A stretch of 64,000 bases of DNA from NCBI RefSeq assembly GCF_028291745.1, contig NZ_JAQGNQ010000072.1:1-64000 (forward strand). The letters run 5' to 3'. This document shows, piece by piece, positions 25,341 through 33,531 of this stretch; position 1 is the first letter of the stretch; every line of letters starts with the position of its first letter. Made by a program: the position numbers and the translations under genes. Below the pieces are notes generated by a model. The model did not search any database, had not been told where the DNA came from, and saw only the letters and a program-made list of their open reading frames with translations. The stretch comes from Ramlibacter sp. (GTDB lineage Bacteria > Pseudomonadota > Gammaproteobacteria > Burkholderiales > Burkholderiaceae_C).

Positions 25341-26480
25341 ATGCCGTCCGCGATCGACAGCCTGCTCTCCGTGCAGCCGCTGCTGGCGGGGGTCGCATCG
25401 GCGGGCGAAGCGCTGGGGCTGGCGGCGCGGACGATGCTGCATGCGGGGCCGCCACTGCGGGATCCGCAGCGGCCGCCGCCGGTCGTCCTCTCGTCGGCCG
25501 TGATCGCGATCCTGCACGAAGGCCTGGCGGCGAATGAGCAGGACGCCGAGGCGCTGGTGCGCGCGGGCGGGGTGACGCTCACGCCGGCGCAGGAGCATGG
25601 TTGCGTGCTGCCGCTCGCGTTCGTGGCCTCCGCGCGCACCCCGCTCTTCGCGGTGGAGGCGCAGGGCCGCCGCATGTACGCGCCCGTCTCAACCGTGCGG
25701 GGGCCGGACACGCGCATGGGATCGCGCGAGCAGGGCCTGCGCGAGCGGCTGCTTGCGCGCGACGAGCTGATCGCCCCTGCCTGGCGGTGCCTGCTGGCGC
25801 AGCATGGGCCGGTGCCCTTGCTGCCGCTGGCGGCGCGCGCGCTGCAGGAGGGCGACGACCTGCACAGTCGCACCACGGCGGCAACCGCTGCGCTCGCGGC
25901 CGGGGTGCGCCAGCACGCCGGCGCGCTGGCCGATGCGCTGGATGCCACGCCGCTCTTCTTCCTCACCTTGTGGATGGCGGCGAGTGCGCTGATCCTGCGG
26001 GCCGCGGAAGGCGGCGACCTGCCTACGCTGGTGACGCGCGCGGGCGGCAACGGCGAGCGCTTCGGCATCGCACTGGCCGGCGCGCCGCGCGAGTGGATCT
26101 GTGCCGATGCCCAGCCGCCCTCCGGCACTTTGCTGAGGCCTGCGCCGGCCGGCGTGGCCGGCGCGATCGGCGACAGCGCGGTGATCGACATGCTCGGTTG
26201 CGGCGGGCTCGCGCTGGACAGCGCGCCCGAGCCGCTGCAGGCCTTCGCGGGCCACCTGCCGGCGGACCATGCCCGCCTCGCCGGGCGGCTGCTGGCTGCG
26301 TGGCACCCGGTGCTGGAGCGGCCGGTCGCCGTCGATGCGCGACGCGTGTGCGCAGAGGCGGCGGCGCCGCTCGTGGCACTCGCGATGCTCGGTGCCGACG
26401 GCGCGACCGGCTTCGTCGGCCGCGGCCTGTACCGTCCGCCGCTCGAGCTGTTCGCGCGGGCCGTGGCGGGACTGGCCTGA
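25341..26480 (+). CDS. DUF1116 protein (AllG/YlbE-like)
   Basis: The 379-residue protein matches PF06545. AIDSLLSVQPLLAGVASAGE, HEGLAANEQDAEALVRAGGV, NGERFGIALAGAPREWI and GADGATGFVGRGLYRPPLEL are in the usual order. The E. coli member YlbE (AllG) is one of three subunits of oxamate carbamoyltransferase with AllF and AllH. Neither partner is in this window, so the role here is open. The ATG at 25341 is used; a GTG at 25302 is also in frame. An ATG at 25294 overlapping the CoxG stop leads to only 14 codons, and one extra base near 25300 would join it to this frame, so a sequencing or natural frameshift is possible. Confidence 0.78.
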   Translation: MPSAIDSLLSVQPLLAGVASAGEALGLAARTMLHAGPPLRDPQRPPPVVLSSAVIAILHEGLAANEQDAEALVRAGGVTLTPAQEHGCVLPLAFVASARTPLFAVEAQGRRMYAPVSTVRGPDTRMGSREQGLRERLLARDELIAPAWRCLLAQHGPVPLLPLAARALQEGDDLHSRTTAATAALAAGVRQHAGALADALDATPLFFLTLWMAASALILRAAEGGDLPTLVTRAGGNGERFGIALAGAPREWICADAQPPSGTLLRPAPAGVAGAIGDSAVIDMLGCGGLALDSAPEPLQAFAGHLPADHARLAGRLLAAWHPVLERPVAVDARRVCAEAAAPLVALAMLGADGATGFVGRGLYRPPLELFARAVAGLA

Positions 26481-26568
26481 GCGGCGAGGGGCGACTCGCG
26501 CCCCCCGCCGCTCGTGCATGAGGCCGCACAGCGCGCACCGCCATGGGGCGGCACGCCGCCCTCGCTGC

Positions 26569-26584
26569 TGGCACCGATCTTGCA
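26569..26584 (+). promoter_or_regulatory. Sigma-54-type promoter of the guanidine-riboswitch operon
   Basis: CTGGCACCGATCTTGCA fits the -24/-12 consensus YTGGCACG-N4-TTGCW with one mismatch; GG (26570-26571) and GC (26582-26583) are 12 bases apart. Transcription would begin near 26595, about 30 bp before the riboswitch and roughly 200 bp before the first gene. A GC-rich partial palindrome at 26534-26555 could be an activator site but is weak. Confidence 0.6.
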
Positions 26585-26624
26585 CATTTCCGGCGGTGAG
26601 AGGCGGCCCCGCGCAAGCGGCCCG

Positions 26625-26736
26625 CTGTTGCAGGACCGCTAGGGTTCCGGGCCGTTCGCGCGGCCGTCTGGTCCGAGAGCGGTCGGCCGCAGATCGTTGC
26701 GGTTCCACGGAGGGACAAAAGCCCGGGAGATCACGG
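26625..26736 (+). ncRNA. ykkC-family riboswitch, best match guanidine-I class
   Basis: The leader contains the conserved blocks in the right order and spacing: CGCTAGGGTTCCG (26637-26649), a hairpin GGCCG-TTCGCG-CGGCC, CTGGTCCGAGAG (26668-26679), then CCACGGAGGGACAAAAGCCC and GGGAGA (26705-26730). GACCGC (26634-26639) can pair with GCGGTC (26679-26684) to close the first stem. The blocks TCCGAGAG and ACAAAAGCCCGGGAGA fit guanidine-I and differ from what I recall for the PRPP and ppGpp variants. It lies 55 bp upstream of a Tau/Ssu-type permease gene, a gene class known to be controlled by this riboswitch. No clear intrinsic terminator is seen, so control may be at translation or by another route. 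Confidence 0.82.
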
Positions 26737-26790
26737 CGAGCGCAAGTTCGACGTCGTCTCTCCCGTTGCCCGCCACTCGAGCCTGGAGCC

Positions 26791-27615
26791 ATGCAGTCCT
26801 TCTTTAGCGCCACCTCCTCCGCCCGCCCCGGCCTGTGGACCATCGCGGGGCAGCTCTCGCGCGCCCAGTACATCGGCTTCGCCGCGCTGGGCCTGGTCGT
26901 TCCCCTCGTGCTCTGGGCCCTGCTGTCTGCCTCCGGCTGGGTGGACCCGGTGTTCCTGCCCGGGCCGCTGCAGGTGGTGCGGCGGCTGGTGGAATGGGCC
27001 ATCGAGGACGACCTCGCGCATGACACGCTGATCAGCGTCGGCCGCGTGGTCGGCGGCTTCGTGCTGTCCGCGGTCATCGCCTTGCCGCTCGGGCTGCTGA
27101 TCGGCGCCTTCCGGCCGGTGGAGGCGCTGCTGGAGCCGCTGACCGACTTCATCCGCTACATGCCCGCCGTGGCCTTCATTCCGCTGGTGATGCTGTGGCT
27201 GGGCATCGGCGAGAGCGCCAAGGTGGCGATCATCTGGATCGGCACCTTCTTCCAGATGGTGCTGATGGTCGCCGAGAACGTGCGGCTGGTGCCCAGGGCG
27301 CAGATCGAGGCGGCCCAGACCATGGGCGCCACCCGCGGCGAGATCATCCGGCTGGTGCTGCTGCAGTCGGCCAAGCCGGCGATCCTGGACACCCTGCGCA
27401 TCACCATGGGCTGGGCCTGGACCTACCTCGTGGTGGCGGAACTGGTGGCAGCCAACTCCGGCCTGGGCTACTCGATCCTGAAGGCGCAGCGCTTCCTCAA
27501 GACCGACATCATCTTCGCGGGCATCGTGCTGATCGGCGTGATCGGGCTGGTGATCGACCAGGCCTTCCGCTGGCTGCACCGCCGCGCCTTCGCTTACCTG
27601 CATGGCGGGAGCTGA
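26791..27615 (+). CDS. ABC transporter permease, SsuC/TauC type
   Basis: The 274-residue inner-membrane protein of the nitrate/sulfonate/taurine permease family shows MPAVAFIPLVMLWLGIGESA and the EAA loop RAQIEAAQTMGATRGEIIRL, with about six helices. The ATG follows GCCTGGAGCC. As the first gene behind the guanidine-I-like leader it likely belongs to an importer of guanidine or a related N-compound; this family is often linked to that riboswitch. Confidence 0.87.
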   Translation: MQSFFSATSSARPGLWTIAGQLSRAQYIGFAALGLVVPLVLWALLSASGWVDPVFLPGPLQVVRRLVEWAIEDDLAHDTLISVGRVVGGFVLSAVIALPLGLLIGAFRPVEALLEPLTDFIRYMPAVAFIPLVMLWLGIGESAKVAIIWIGTFFQMVLMVAENVRLVPRAQIEAAQTMGATRGEIIRLVLLQSAKPAILDTLRITMGWAWTYLVVAELVAANSGLGYSILKAQRFLKTDIIFAGIVLIGVIGLVIDQAFRWLHRRAFAYLHGGS

Positions 27616-27622
27616 TCGCACC

Positions 27623-28444
27623 ATGTCCAAGGTCGCCATCCGCAAACTCGGCAAGGTGTTCGCCGGCAGCGCGAGCCCGGTCCCCGCCCTGGAGAACATC
27701 GACCTGGACGTCGGCGAAGCCGAATTCGTCACGCTGGTCGGCGCCTCCGGTTGCGGCAAGTCCACGCTGCTGCGCATCCTCGCCGGCCTGGAGTACCACA
27801 CGAGCGGCCAGCTGGTGTGCGACGGGCATCCGGTGCGCGGCCCGGGCGCCGACCGGGCGATGGTGTTCCAGCACTACAGCCTGTATCCCTGGCTGTCCGT
27901 GATCGACAACATCAAGTTCAGCCGCGGGCTGCGGGTCAACCGCCGGGAGCTCACGTCGTCCGACGTCGAGACCGCCTCCGGCCGGGCCGACGCCCTGCTG
28001 AACCTGATCGGCCTGGAGCGCTTCGCCCATGCCTGGCCGCGCCAGCTCTCGGGCGGCATGCAGCAGCGGGTGGCGATCGCGCGCGCACTGCTCGGGCGGC
28101 CCTCCATCCTGATGATGGACGAACCCTTCGGAGCGCTCGACGCGCAGTCTCGCGAGGTGATGCATGACCTGATCCTGCACATCCACCGGATCGAGCGCAC
28201 GACCATCGTGTTCGTCACGCACGACGTCGAGGAGGCCATCTACCTGGGGCAGCGCGTGGTGGTCATGCAGCCGCGCCCCGGGCGCATCCAGCGCATCTAC
28301 GACGTACCCCTTCCCGCCGAGCGGCACCAGGACATGAAGCACGAGCCGGCCTTCCGCGCGCTGCGTGCCGAGATCCTCGACTGCATCCGCCAGAACGCGG
28401 GCCTCAGCACCGATGTGGAGCTGCTGGACAAGCTCAATGCCTGA
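27623..28444 (+). CDS. ABC transporter ATP-binding protein, SsuB/TauB type
   Basis: The 273-residue ATPase has Walker A GASGCGKST (40-48), Q-loop VFQHYSLYPWL, signature LSGGMQQRVAIARAL, Walker B ILMMDEPFGALD and switch His in FVTHDVEEAIYLG. The ATG at 27623 lies eight bases after the permease stop and is preferred to the overlapping in-frame start at 27602. It drives uptake with the preceding permease and the following binding protein. Confidence 0.88.
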   Translation: MSKVAIRKLGKVFAGSASPVPALENIDLDVGEAEFVTLVGASGCGKSTLLRILAGLEYHTSGQLVCDGHPVRGPGADRAMVFQHYSLYPWLSVIDNIKFSRGLRVNRRELTSSDVETASGRADALLNLIGLERFAHAWPRQLSGGMQQRVAIARALLGRPSILMMDEPFGALDAQSREVMHDLILHIHRIERTTIVFVTHDVEEAIYLGQRVVVMQPRPGRIQRIYDVPLPAERHQDMKHEPAFRALRAEILDCIRQNAGLSTDVELLDKLNA

Positions 28445-28525
28445 CGCCGCACCGCTTTGGGGAAGCGCGCTGCGCCCCCTGCGTCGCCAGGCGTCACCCG
28501 ATTTTCACAACCAGGAGCCTTCGCC

Positions 28526-29560
28526 ATGACTTCCTTCCTCCCGTCCCTGCAATCCGGCGCCCAGTCGCTGCTGGGCCGCCTGATCAGGCCGCTGGCCGTG
28601 CTGGCGCTCGCCGGCAGCGCCGCGACCGCTGCGGTGGCAGCGCCGACGCCGCTCAAGATCGGCACCGTGGTGTGGATCGGCTACGGCCCGTTCTACGTGG
28701 CCGAGGCGCAGGACCTGTTCAAGAAGTACAACCTCAAGGTGTCGCTGCAGGTGTTCAGCGATCCGGCGCTGATCCCGCCGGCGCTGGTGGGCGGCGCGAT
28801 CGACGGCGCCATGGTGACCTACGACCAGGTGATCGGCCAGGTGGCCGCCGGCAAGGCGCAGAAGGTCGTGATGCCGATCGACTACTCCAACGGCGGCGAC
28901 GCCATCGTGGCGGACCGCAGCATCGTCAAGCTCGCCGACATGAAGGGCAAGAAGATCGGCTACAACCCGCTGTCGCCCTCCGACTTCCTGCTGTCCTATG
29001 CCCTGAGCAAGGCCGGCCTCTCGGCGAAGGACATCACGCCCGTGAGCATGACGCCGGAAGCGGTGCCGGCGGCGATGGCCTCCGGCCAGATGCCGATCGG
29101 CGTCACCTACGAGCCGAGCCTGTCGCAGATCGTCGGCCAGGGCGGCGGCAAGAAGTTCAAGGTGCTGTTCTCCTCCAAGGACGCGCCCGGCCTGATCGCC
29201 GATGTGCTGGTGTTCGACGACAAGTTCATCAAGGCGCGGCCGACCGAAGTCTCCGGCGTGATCCAGGGCTACCTCGATGGCCTGGCCTTCATGCGCGCCA
29301 AGCCGGATGAGGCGGCGAAGATCATCGGCAAGGCCATGGGCGTGTCGGCCAAGGAAGTGCGCGAGCAGTTGTCCGGGGTCTACAACATCCCGCTGGCCGA
29401 GATGCCCAAGGCCTTCGCCAAGGGCAAGGACACCACCTCCTACTACGCCAGCGGCGCCGTCATCGGCGGGCTGCTGAAGGCCAAGGGCCAGATCACCACG
29501 CTGCCGGCCACCGAAGCCACCATAGACGCGCAGTTCGTTAACGCGCTGGCCAAGAAGTAA
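28526..29560 (+). CDS. ABC transporter substrate-binding protein, SsuA/NMT1 type
   Basis: The 344-residue protein has a long signal peptide (LIRPLAVLALAGSAATAAVAA, cleavage about residue 38). The mature NMT1-like domain begins LKIGTVVWIGYGPFYVAEA and includes GAIDGAMVTYDQVIG and ATEVSGVIQGYLDG-like lobes. CCAGGAG precedes the ATG. It captures the imported compound in the periplasm. The ligand is inferred to be guanidine or a substituted guanidine, from the riboswitch. Confidence 0.85.
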   Translation: MTSFLPSLQSGAQSLLGRLIRPLAVLALAGSAATAAVAAPTPLKIGTVVWIGYGPFYVAEAQDLFKKYNLKVSLQVFSDPALIPPALVGGAIDGAMVTYDQVIGQVAAGKAQKVVMPIDYSNGGDAIVADRSIVKLADMKGKKIGYNPLSPSDFLLSYALSKAGLSAKDITPVSMTPEAVPAAMASGQMPIGVTYEPSLSQIVGQGGGKKFKVLFSSKDAPGLIADVLVFDDKFIKARPTEVSGVIQGYLDGLAFMRAKPDEAAKIIGKAMGVSAKEVREQLSGVYNIPLAEMPKAFAKGKDTTSYYASGAVIGGLLKAKGQITTLPATEATIDAQFVNALAKK

Positions 29561-29624
29561 TCCACGCCAGCGGCGGGCCCGGCGGCGCCGGGTGCCGCCG
29601 CCGCGTGCCGCACGGAGCAAAAGC

Positions 29625-30641
29625 ATGATCTCCCAACACCTGCGCGACCCCGGCGGGGCCGTCCCCAACGTGCTGGCGCTCACCGTGGTGCTCGCTGGCT
29701 GGCCGGTCGGCATCGCCCTGCTCGGCGCCCCGGCGTGGTGGCTCAACGCGACGGGCTTCATGCTCGTCGTGCTGGCGCTCACCTGGTCCGCCTACTACAT
29801 CCATGAGTTCGCGCATCTGGCGATCTTTCGATCGCCCGCTGTGAACGAGCGCTGGGGCCGCGTGATGACGTGGATCAACGGCAGCTGCTACGCGCCCTTC
29901 GCGGACCTGCGCCGCAAGCACATGCGGCACCACGTCGAACGCGCCGACGTCGTGACCTTCGACGTGCGCGGCTTCCTGCTGCGTGCGCCGGCCTGGGTGC
30001 GAACAACGGTGCTGGCGCTGGAGTGGTGCTACCTGCCGGCGGTCGAATTCCTGATGCGCGGCTTCGTGATCGCCCTGCCATTCCGCGACCCCGCGCGCCA
30101 CGCCGCGCGCAAGCGCATCGTCACCATCGCGCTGGTGCGGCTCGCCGCGATCGTCGCTCTGGGCTGGTGGTCGCCGAAGGCGCTGGTGCTCTATGCGCTG
30201 GCCTACCTGGTGTTCGTGACGGTGCTGCGCTTCGCCGACTGCTTCCAGCACACCTACGACGCCTATCCGATCGATGGCGACCAGCCGATCCCCGAAGACA
30301 AGGTCCGCGACCGCGTCTACGAGCAGCTCAATACCTACACCAACGTGGTCGGCATCGACAGCCCCGTTCTGAACCTGCTGTGGCTGAACTTCGGCTACCA
30401 CAACGCACACCACGAGCGCCCGGTGCTCGCGTGGCACCGGCTGCCGGCCTACCACCGCGAGCTCTATGGCGACGCCTGTGCGCAGGTCGTGCCGGTACGC
30501 GATCTGGTGCGCAGCTTCCACGTCCATCGCGTCAGCCGCATCCTCGCGCCCGACTACGGCGCGGTGCTGGCCCCCGGCACGCCGGCGCGCGCCGACGGCT
30601 TCCTCGGCGCGGTCGGCGTGTCCTTTCTCACCGCCGTGTGA
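29625..30641 (+). CDS. Membrane fatty-acid-desaturase-like di-iron enzyme
   Basis: The 338-residue protein has hydrophobic pairs of helices and the three histidine boxes of the desaturase/hydroxylase superfamily: HEFAH (about 66-70), HMRHH (about 105-109) and HNAHH (about 266-270), with an extra His in DCFQHTYDAYP. These enzymes use a di-iron centre and O2 to oxidise C-H bonds. CGGAG precedes the ATG and the gap to the binding-protein gene is 64 bp, so it seems part of the operon. Its place behind an importer and guanidine-I-like leader suggests oxidation of an alkylated or small N-compound rather than of a lipid, but this is inference. Confidence 0.78.
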   Translation: MISQHLRDPGGAVPNVLALTVVLAGWPVGIALLGAPAWWLNATGFMLVVLALTWSAYYIHEFAHLAIFRSPAVNERWGRVMTWINGSCYAPFADLRRKHMRHHVERADVVTFDVRGFLLRAPAWVRTTVLALEWCYLPAVEFLMRGFVIALPFRDPARHAARKRIVTIALVRLAAIVALGWWSPKALVLYALAYLVFVTVLRFADCFQHTYDAYPIDGDQPIPEDKVRDRVYEQLNTYTNVVGIDSPVLNLLWLNFGYHNAHHERPVLAWHRLPAYHRELYGDACAQVVPVRDLVRSFHVHRVSRILAPDYGAVLAPGTPARADGFLGAVGVSFLTAV

Positions 30642-30669
30642 AGCGATCCATGGCCGCCCCGGAGCCTGC

Positions 30670-31365
30670 ATGAACCCGACCCCGACGATCTTCGATGAGC
30701 GAGGAGGCTGCGTGAGCGCCGATGCCAGCGCCCTGCTGGTGATCGACATGCAGCGCGATTTCTGCGCGCCGGGTGGCTATGCGCACCGCGCCGGGCTGGA
30801 CGTCGCGCGCCTGGCCGAGCCGATCGCGAACATCCGGCGCCTGCTGGATGCGGCCCGCGCCCGCAAGTGGCTGGTGGTGCACACCCGCGAAGGGCATCTG
30901 CCGGACCTGTCCGACTGCCCGCCGGCCAAGCTGGCGCGCAGCACCGCCGCGGGCGCGGCGATCGGCGCCGCCGGGCCGATGGGCCGGCTGCTGGTGCGCG
31001 GCGAACACGGGCACGACTTCATCGACGAACTGCGGCCCGCGGCCGGCGAGCCGGTGATCGACAAGCCCGGCTACGGCGCCTTCCACGGCACCGGACTGCA
31101 GGCGCTGCTGCAGGCGCACGGGATCGAACGGCTGGTGGTCTGCGGGGTGACCACCGAGGTCTGCGTGCACTCCACCGTGCGCGAGGCGACCGACCGGGGA
31201 TTCCGCTGCGTGACGGTGGCCGACGCCACTGCCGCCAGCGACCCGGCGCTGCAGGCCCCCGCGCTCGCCATGCTGCGGGTCGAAGGGGGGATCTTCGGCT
31301 CGGTCGCGTGCACCGGGCACGTGCTGCGCGAGATGGCCGCGGCCACGCTGGAGGCGCAACCGTGA
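30670..31365 (+). CDS. Isochorismatase-family cysteine hydrolase
   Basis: The 231-residue enzyme carries the catalytic triad Asp26 (VIDMQRDF), Lys132 (DKPGYGAFHG) and Cys165 (GVTTEVCVHST), plus the cis-peptide region before the cysteine. Family members hydrolyse amide or carbamoyl bonds, for example in ureidoacrylate, biuret, maleamate and nicotinamide. In this operon a carbamoyl- or ureido-type substrate would fit. The ATG lies 28 bp after the desaturase gene, and the stop overlaps the next gene (GTGA). Confidence 0.85.
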   Translation: MNPTPTIFDERGGCVSADASALLVIDMQRDFCAPGGYAHRAGLDVARLAEPIANIRRLLDAARARKWLVVHTREGHLPDLSDCPPAKLARSTAAGAAIGAAGPMGRLLVRGEHGHDFIDELRPAAGEPVIDKPGYGAFHGTGLQALLQAHGIERLVVCGVTTEVCVHSTVREATDRGFRCVTVADATAASDPALQAPALAMLRVEGGIFGSVACTGHVLREMAAATLEAQP

Positions 31366-32168
31366 CGCGCGCCACGCGCCTGTGGCCGCTGCTGACTGCC
31401 ACGCACCGCTACGACAAGTCAATCTCGACGTACCGGCGCGGCGCCGGGCAGACGATCGAGGCGCCTATCCTCGCCTACCTGGTCGAAACGCCCAATGGCC
31501 GCATCCTGTACGACGTCGGCTGCGATCACGCCAAGATCGCCGATCCGGCGCTGCGCGCGCGCCACTACGACCCCGCGGTGTTCGCCTTCGGCGCGCCCGA
31601 GATGGGCGAGGAGCAATGCCTGCCGCGGCACCTGGCACGGCTCGGGCTGACGCCGGCCGACGTCGACGTGGTGTTCGTCGGCCATCTGCACTTCGACCAC
31701 GCGGGCGGCCTGCGGGAGCTGCGCCGCTGCGGCTGCGGCGCCGAGATCCACGTGCAGCAGGAGGAACTGAAAGCAGCCCGCAGCGGCGAGGACGTTGCCG
31801 TCTTCGCCGACGAACTGCTGGACCAGGCCGGCCGGCCGCTGCCCTTCACCGTGCGCGAGGGCGAGTACGAGCTGACGCCGGGCGTGCAGGCGGTCGCCAC
31901 GCCGGGCCACACGGCCGGCCACATGTCGATGTGGATCGAGCTGCCGACCGGCGCGCCGGTGCTGCTGTGCGGCGACGCCGCCGACCTGCAGGAGAACCTC
32001 GACGACGAGGTCGCCCCCGGCGGTCTCTGGCAGGGCCGCGAGGCCCAGGCGATCGCCAGCATCCGCAAGCTCAAGGCCCTGGCGGCCGAGACTGGCGCCG
32101 AGCTCTGGCCCAACCACGACATGGACTTTTTCCGGCGGCTGCCTGCCGTGCGCGGGGAGCCGTCATGA
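31362..32168 (+). CDS. Metallo-beta-lactamase-fold hydrolase, N-acyl-homoserine-lactonase-like
   Basis: The 268-residue protein has HLHFDHAGG (His108, His110, Asp112, His113), ATPGHTAGHMS and LLCGDAADL, and a final NHD, giving the two-zinc site of this fold. The outline matches the AhlA/AttM-like lactonase group, but many relatives act on other esters, lactones or amides. The GTG start overlaps the isochorismatase stop, and its own stop overlaps the next ATG. This close coupling suggests a step in the same pathway rather than quorum quenching. Confidence 0.82.
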   Translation: MTRATRLWPLLTATHRYDKSISTYRRGAGQTIEAPILAYLVETPNGRILYDVGCDHAKIADPALRARHYDPAVFAFGAPEMGEEQCLPRHLARLGLTPADVDVVFVGHLHFDHAGGLRELRRCGCGAEIHVQQEELKAARSGEDVAVFADELLDQAGRPLPFTVREGEYELTPGVQAVATPGHTAGHMSMWIELPTGAPVLLCGDAADLQENLDDEVAPGGLWQGREAQAIASIRKLKALAAETGAELWPNHDMDFFRRLPAVRGEPS

Positions 32169-32911
32169 ACGAGGTGCCGCGGCACTACCTGGGCGTCTGG
32201 GAACGCAAGGTCCTGCGCGTGGGCAGCGAGCCGCAGGACACCCGAACGCGCGTGTTCTGGCTGCAGACGCCGCACTGGCACGCGGACGTGAGGGTGCCGG
32301 CCGATCGCCCCTCCTTCGCTGGCGTGGCGTCGCCTGCCGACTGTTCCGTCCAGCAACTGCGCTGGCTGGTGCGGCAGGAAGCCTTCGCCGGCATCACCAC
32401 GGTGAGCGGCGACCGCTGTTGGTGGCACCGCATGATCGATTTCCGGTTCCGGCGCTCGCAGGACGTCGGCCGCATGGCCTTCGCGGGCGAGCAGGTCGAG
32501 GAGTTCGGCGTGCATGCCGACTACTACGAACTGTGGCAGCGGCTGCCCGGCACCGGCACGGGCGCGCGGGCTTGGCAGGACACCGCCGGGCCGCGCCGCA
32601 TCGCTTGTGTCGCCGGAGACCGTTTCCTGTTCGTGCGCGAGCGCCCGGTGTGGGATGCGGAGGCCGTGCGCATCCAGGCTCGCATCGAGCTGGGCGAGGC
32701 GAGCCGCGTCGAACTGGAAGCGTTCGTCGACTTCGAGGCGTCGTTCGGCCGCATCGAAGGCGACGCGGCCCGCATCGAGCTGTCCACGCTGCCCTGGCGC
32801 GAGGGCGCGATTGCGTTCACGCTGTCGGGGCTGCAACGCGAACCCTGGCAACCGGCCGGCATCGGCCCTGTGCATGCTGCCGTGTTCGAGGCGGCCGCCG
32901 GCGCAAGCTAG
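32165..32911 (+). CDS. Protein of unknown family, last gene of the guanidine-riboswitch operon
   Basis: The 248-residue protein is soluble, with no signal peptide or membrane segment. It is rich in Trp, Arg and short beta-like stretches (HYLGVWERKVLRV, TRVFWLQTPHWHADVRVP, HADYYELWQRLPG), which suggests a two-barrel lipocalin- or HRI1-like fold, though I cannot identify a family. Conserved-looking features are the paired Trp/His segments and a single WWHRMIDFRF. It overlaps the lactonase-like gene by four bases, so it is cotranslated and likely helps the same pathway, perhaps by binding a ligand. Confidence 0.7.
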   Translation: MNEVPRHYLGVWERKVLRVGSEPQDTRTRVFWLQTPHWHADVRVPADRPSFAGVASPADCSVQQLRWLVRQEAFAGITTVSGDRCWWHRMIDFRFRRSQDVGRMAFAGEQVEEFGVHADYYELWQRLPGTGTGARAWQDTAGPRRIACVAGDRFLFVRERPVWDAEAVRIQARIELGEASRVELEAFVDFEASFGRIEGDAARIELSTLPWREGAIAFTLSGLQREPWQPAGIGPVHAAVFEAAAGAS

Positions 32912-32923
32912 AGGACGCGGGAT

Positions 32924-33361
32924 CTACTCGGCCAGCTCGAACCGCGTCCAGGCGTGCGCCAGCAGGTGCTGCAGTTCCTGTTGCCGGCGCTCGTAGCCGT
33001 CGCGCGGTTCGTTCTTCTGTGGCGCGATGCCGTTCAGGGCGGTGACGAAGGCGTAGTGGTAGGCCCTCAGTGCAGCGCGAGCGGCGGGTTTGCGCAGTTC
33101 CCGCAGCGCCGCTTCGAAGTCGGCGCGACAGAGCTGCTGGCCGATGACGATGCAGTTGCCCTCGCGGTCCCATGAAGCGTTGCGCTTCAGCAAGGCCTGG
33201 ACGGATTCGCCGCAGCTCACCAGTTCCTGTTGCGTCACGTTGCGGTAGTAGTCGACCTGCGTCAGCGTCGCGAAGGCGTGCGGCGACAGGTCTCCCGCGT
33301 ACGCGTTCGCCAACTGCCCTGCCATGGCAAGGACGATCAGGCGCCGCGTCGGCAGTTTCAT
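32924..33361 (-). CDS. Small secreted protein of unknown function
   Basis: The 145-residue protein begins MKLPTRRLIVLAMAGQLANAYA, a signal peptide. The mature part has two cysteines likely to form a disulfide (VSCGESVQ and GNCIVIGQQLC) and helical repeats (RADFEAALRELRKPAARAAL). The ATG at 33361 is preferred to the one at 33382. It is convergent with the riboswitch operon (12-bp gap), so it is a separate transcription unit. Not recognised. Confidence 0.6.
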   Translation of the reverse strand: MKLPTRRLIVLAMAGQLANAYAGDLSPHAFATLTQVDYYRNVTQQELVSCGESVQALLKRNASWDREGNCIVIGQQLCRADFEAALRELRKPAARAALRAYHYAFVTALNGIAPQKNEPRDGYERRQQELQHLLAHAWTRFELAE

Positions 33362-33531
33362 GGATGAGAACTTTAGCAGCACAACAGCAAATTAATCCGT
33401 CGCTAGGGCGACTGTTCCAACGTGTGACGCCACTTGCATGCAGTTGCAGCTCAGCCTCTGTGCGGAATGTCCTACGCCGCGCGAGTATCAGACTGACGCG
33501 CTGTTGGGGAGAGTTACGACGAGAATGGCGC

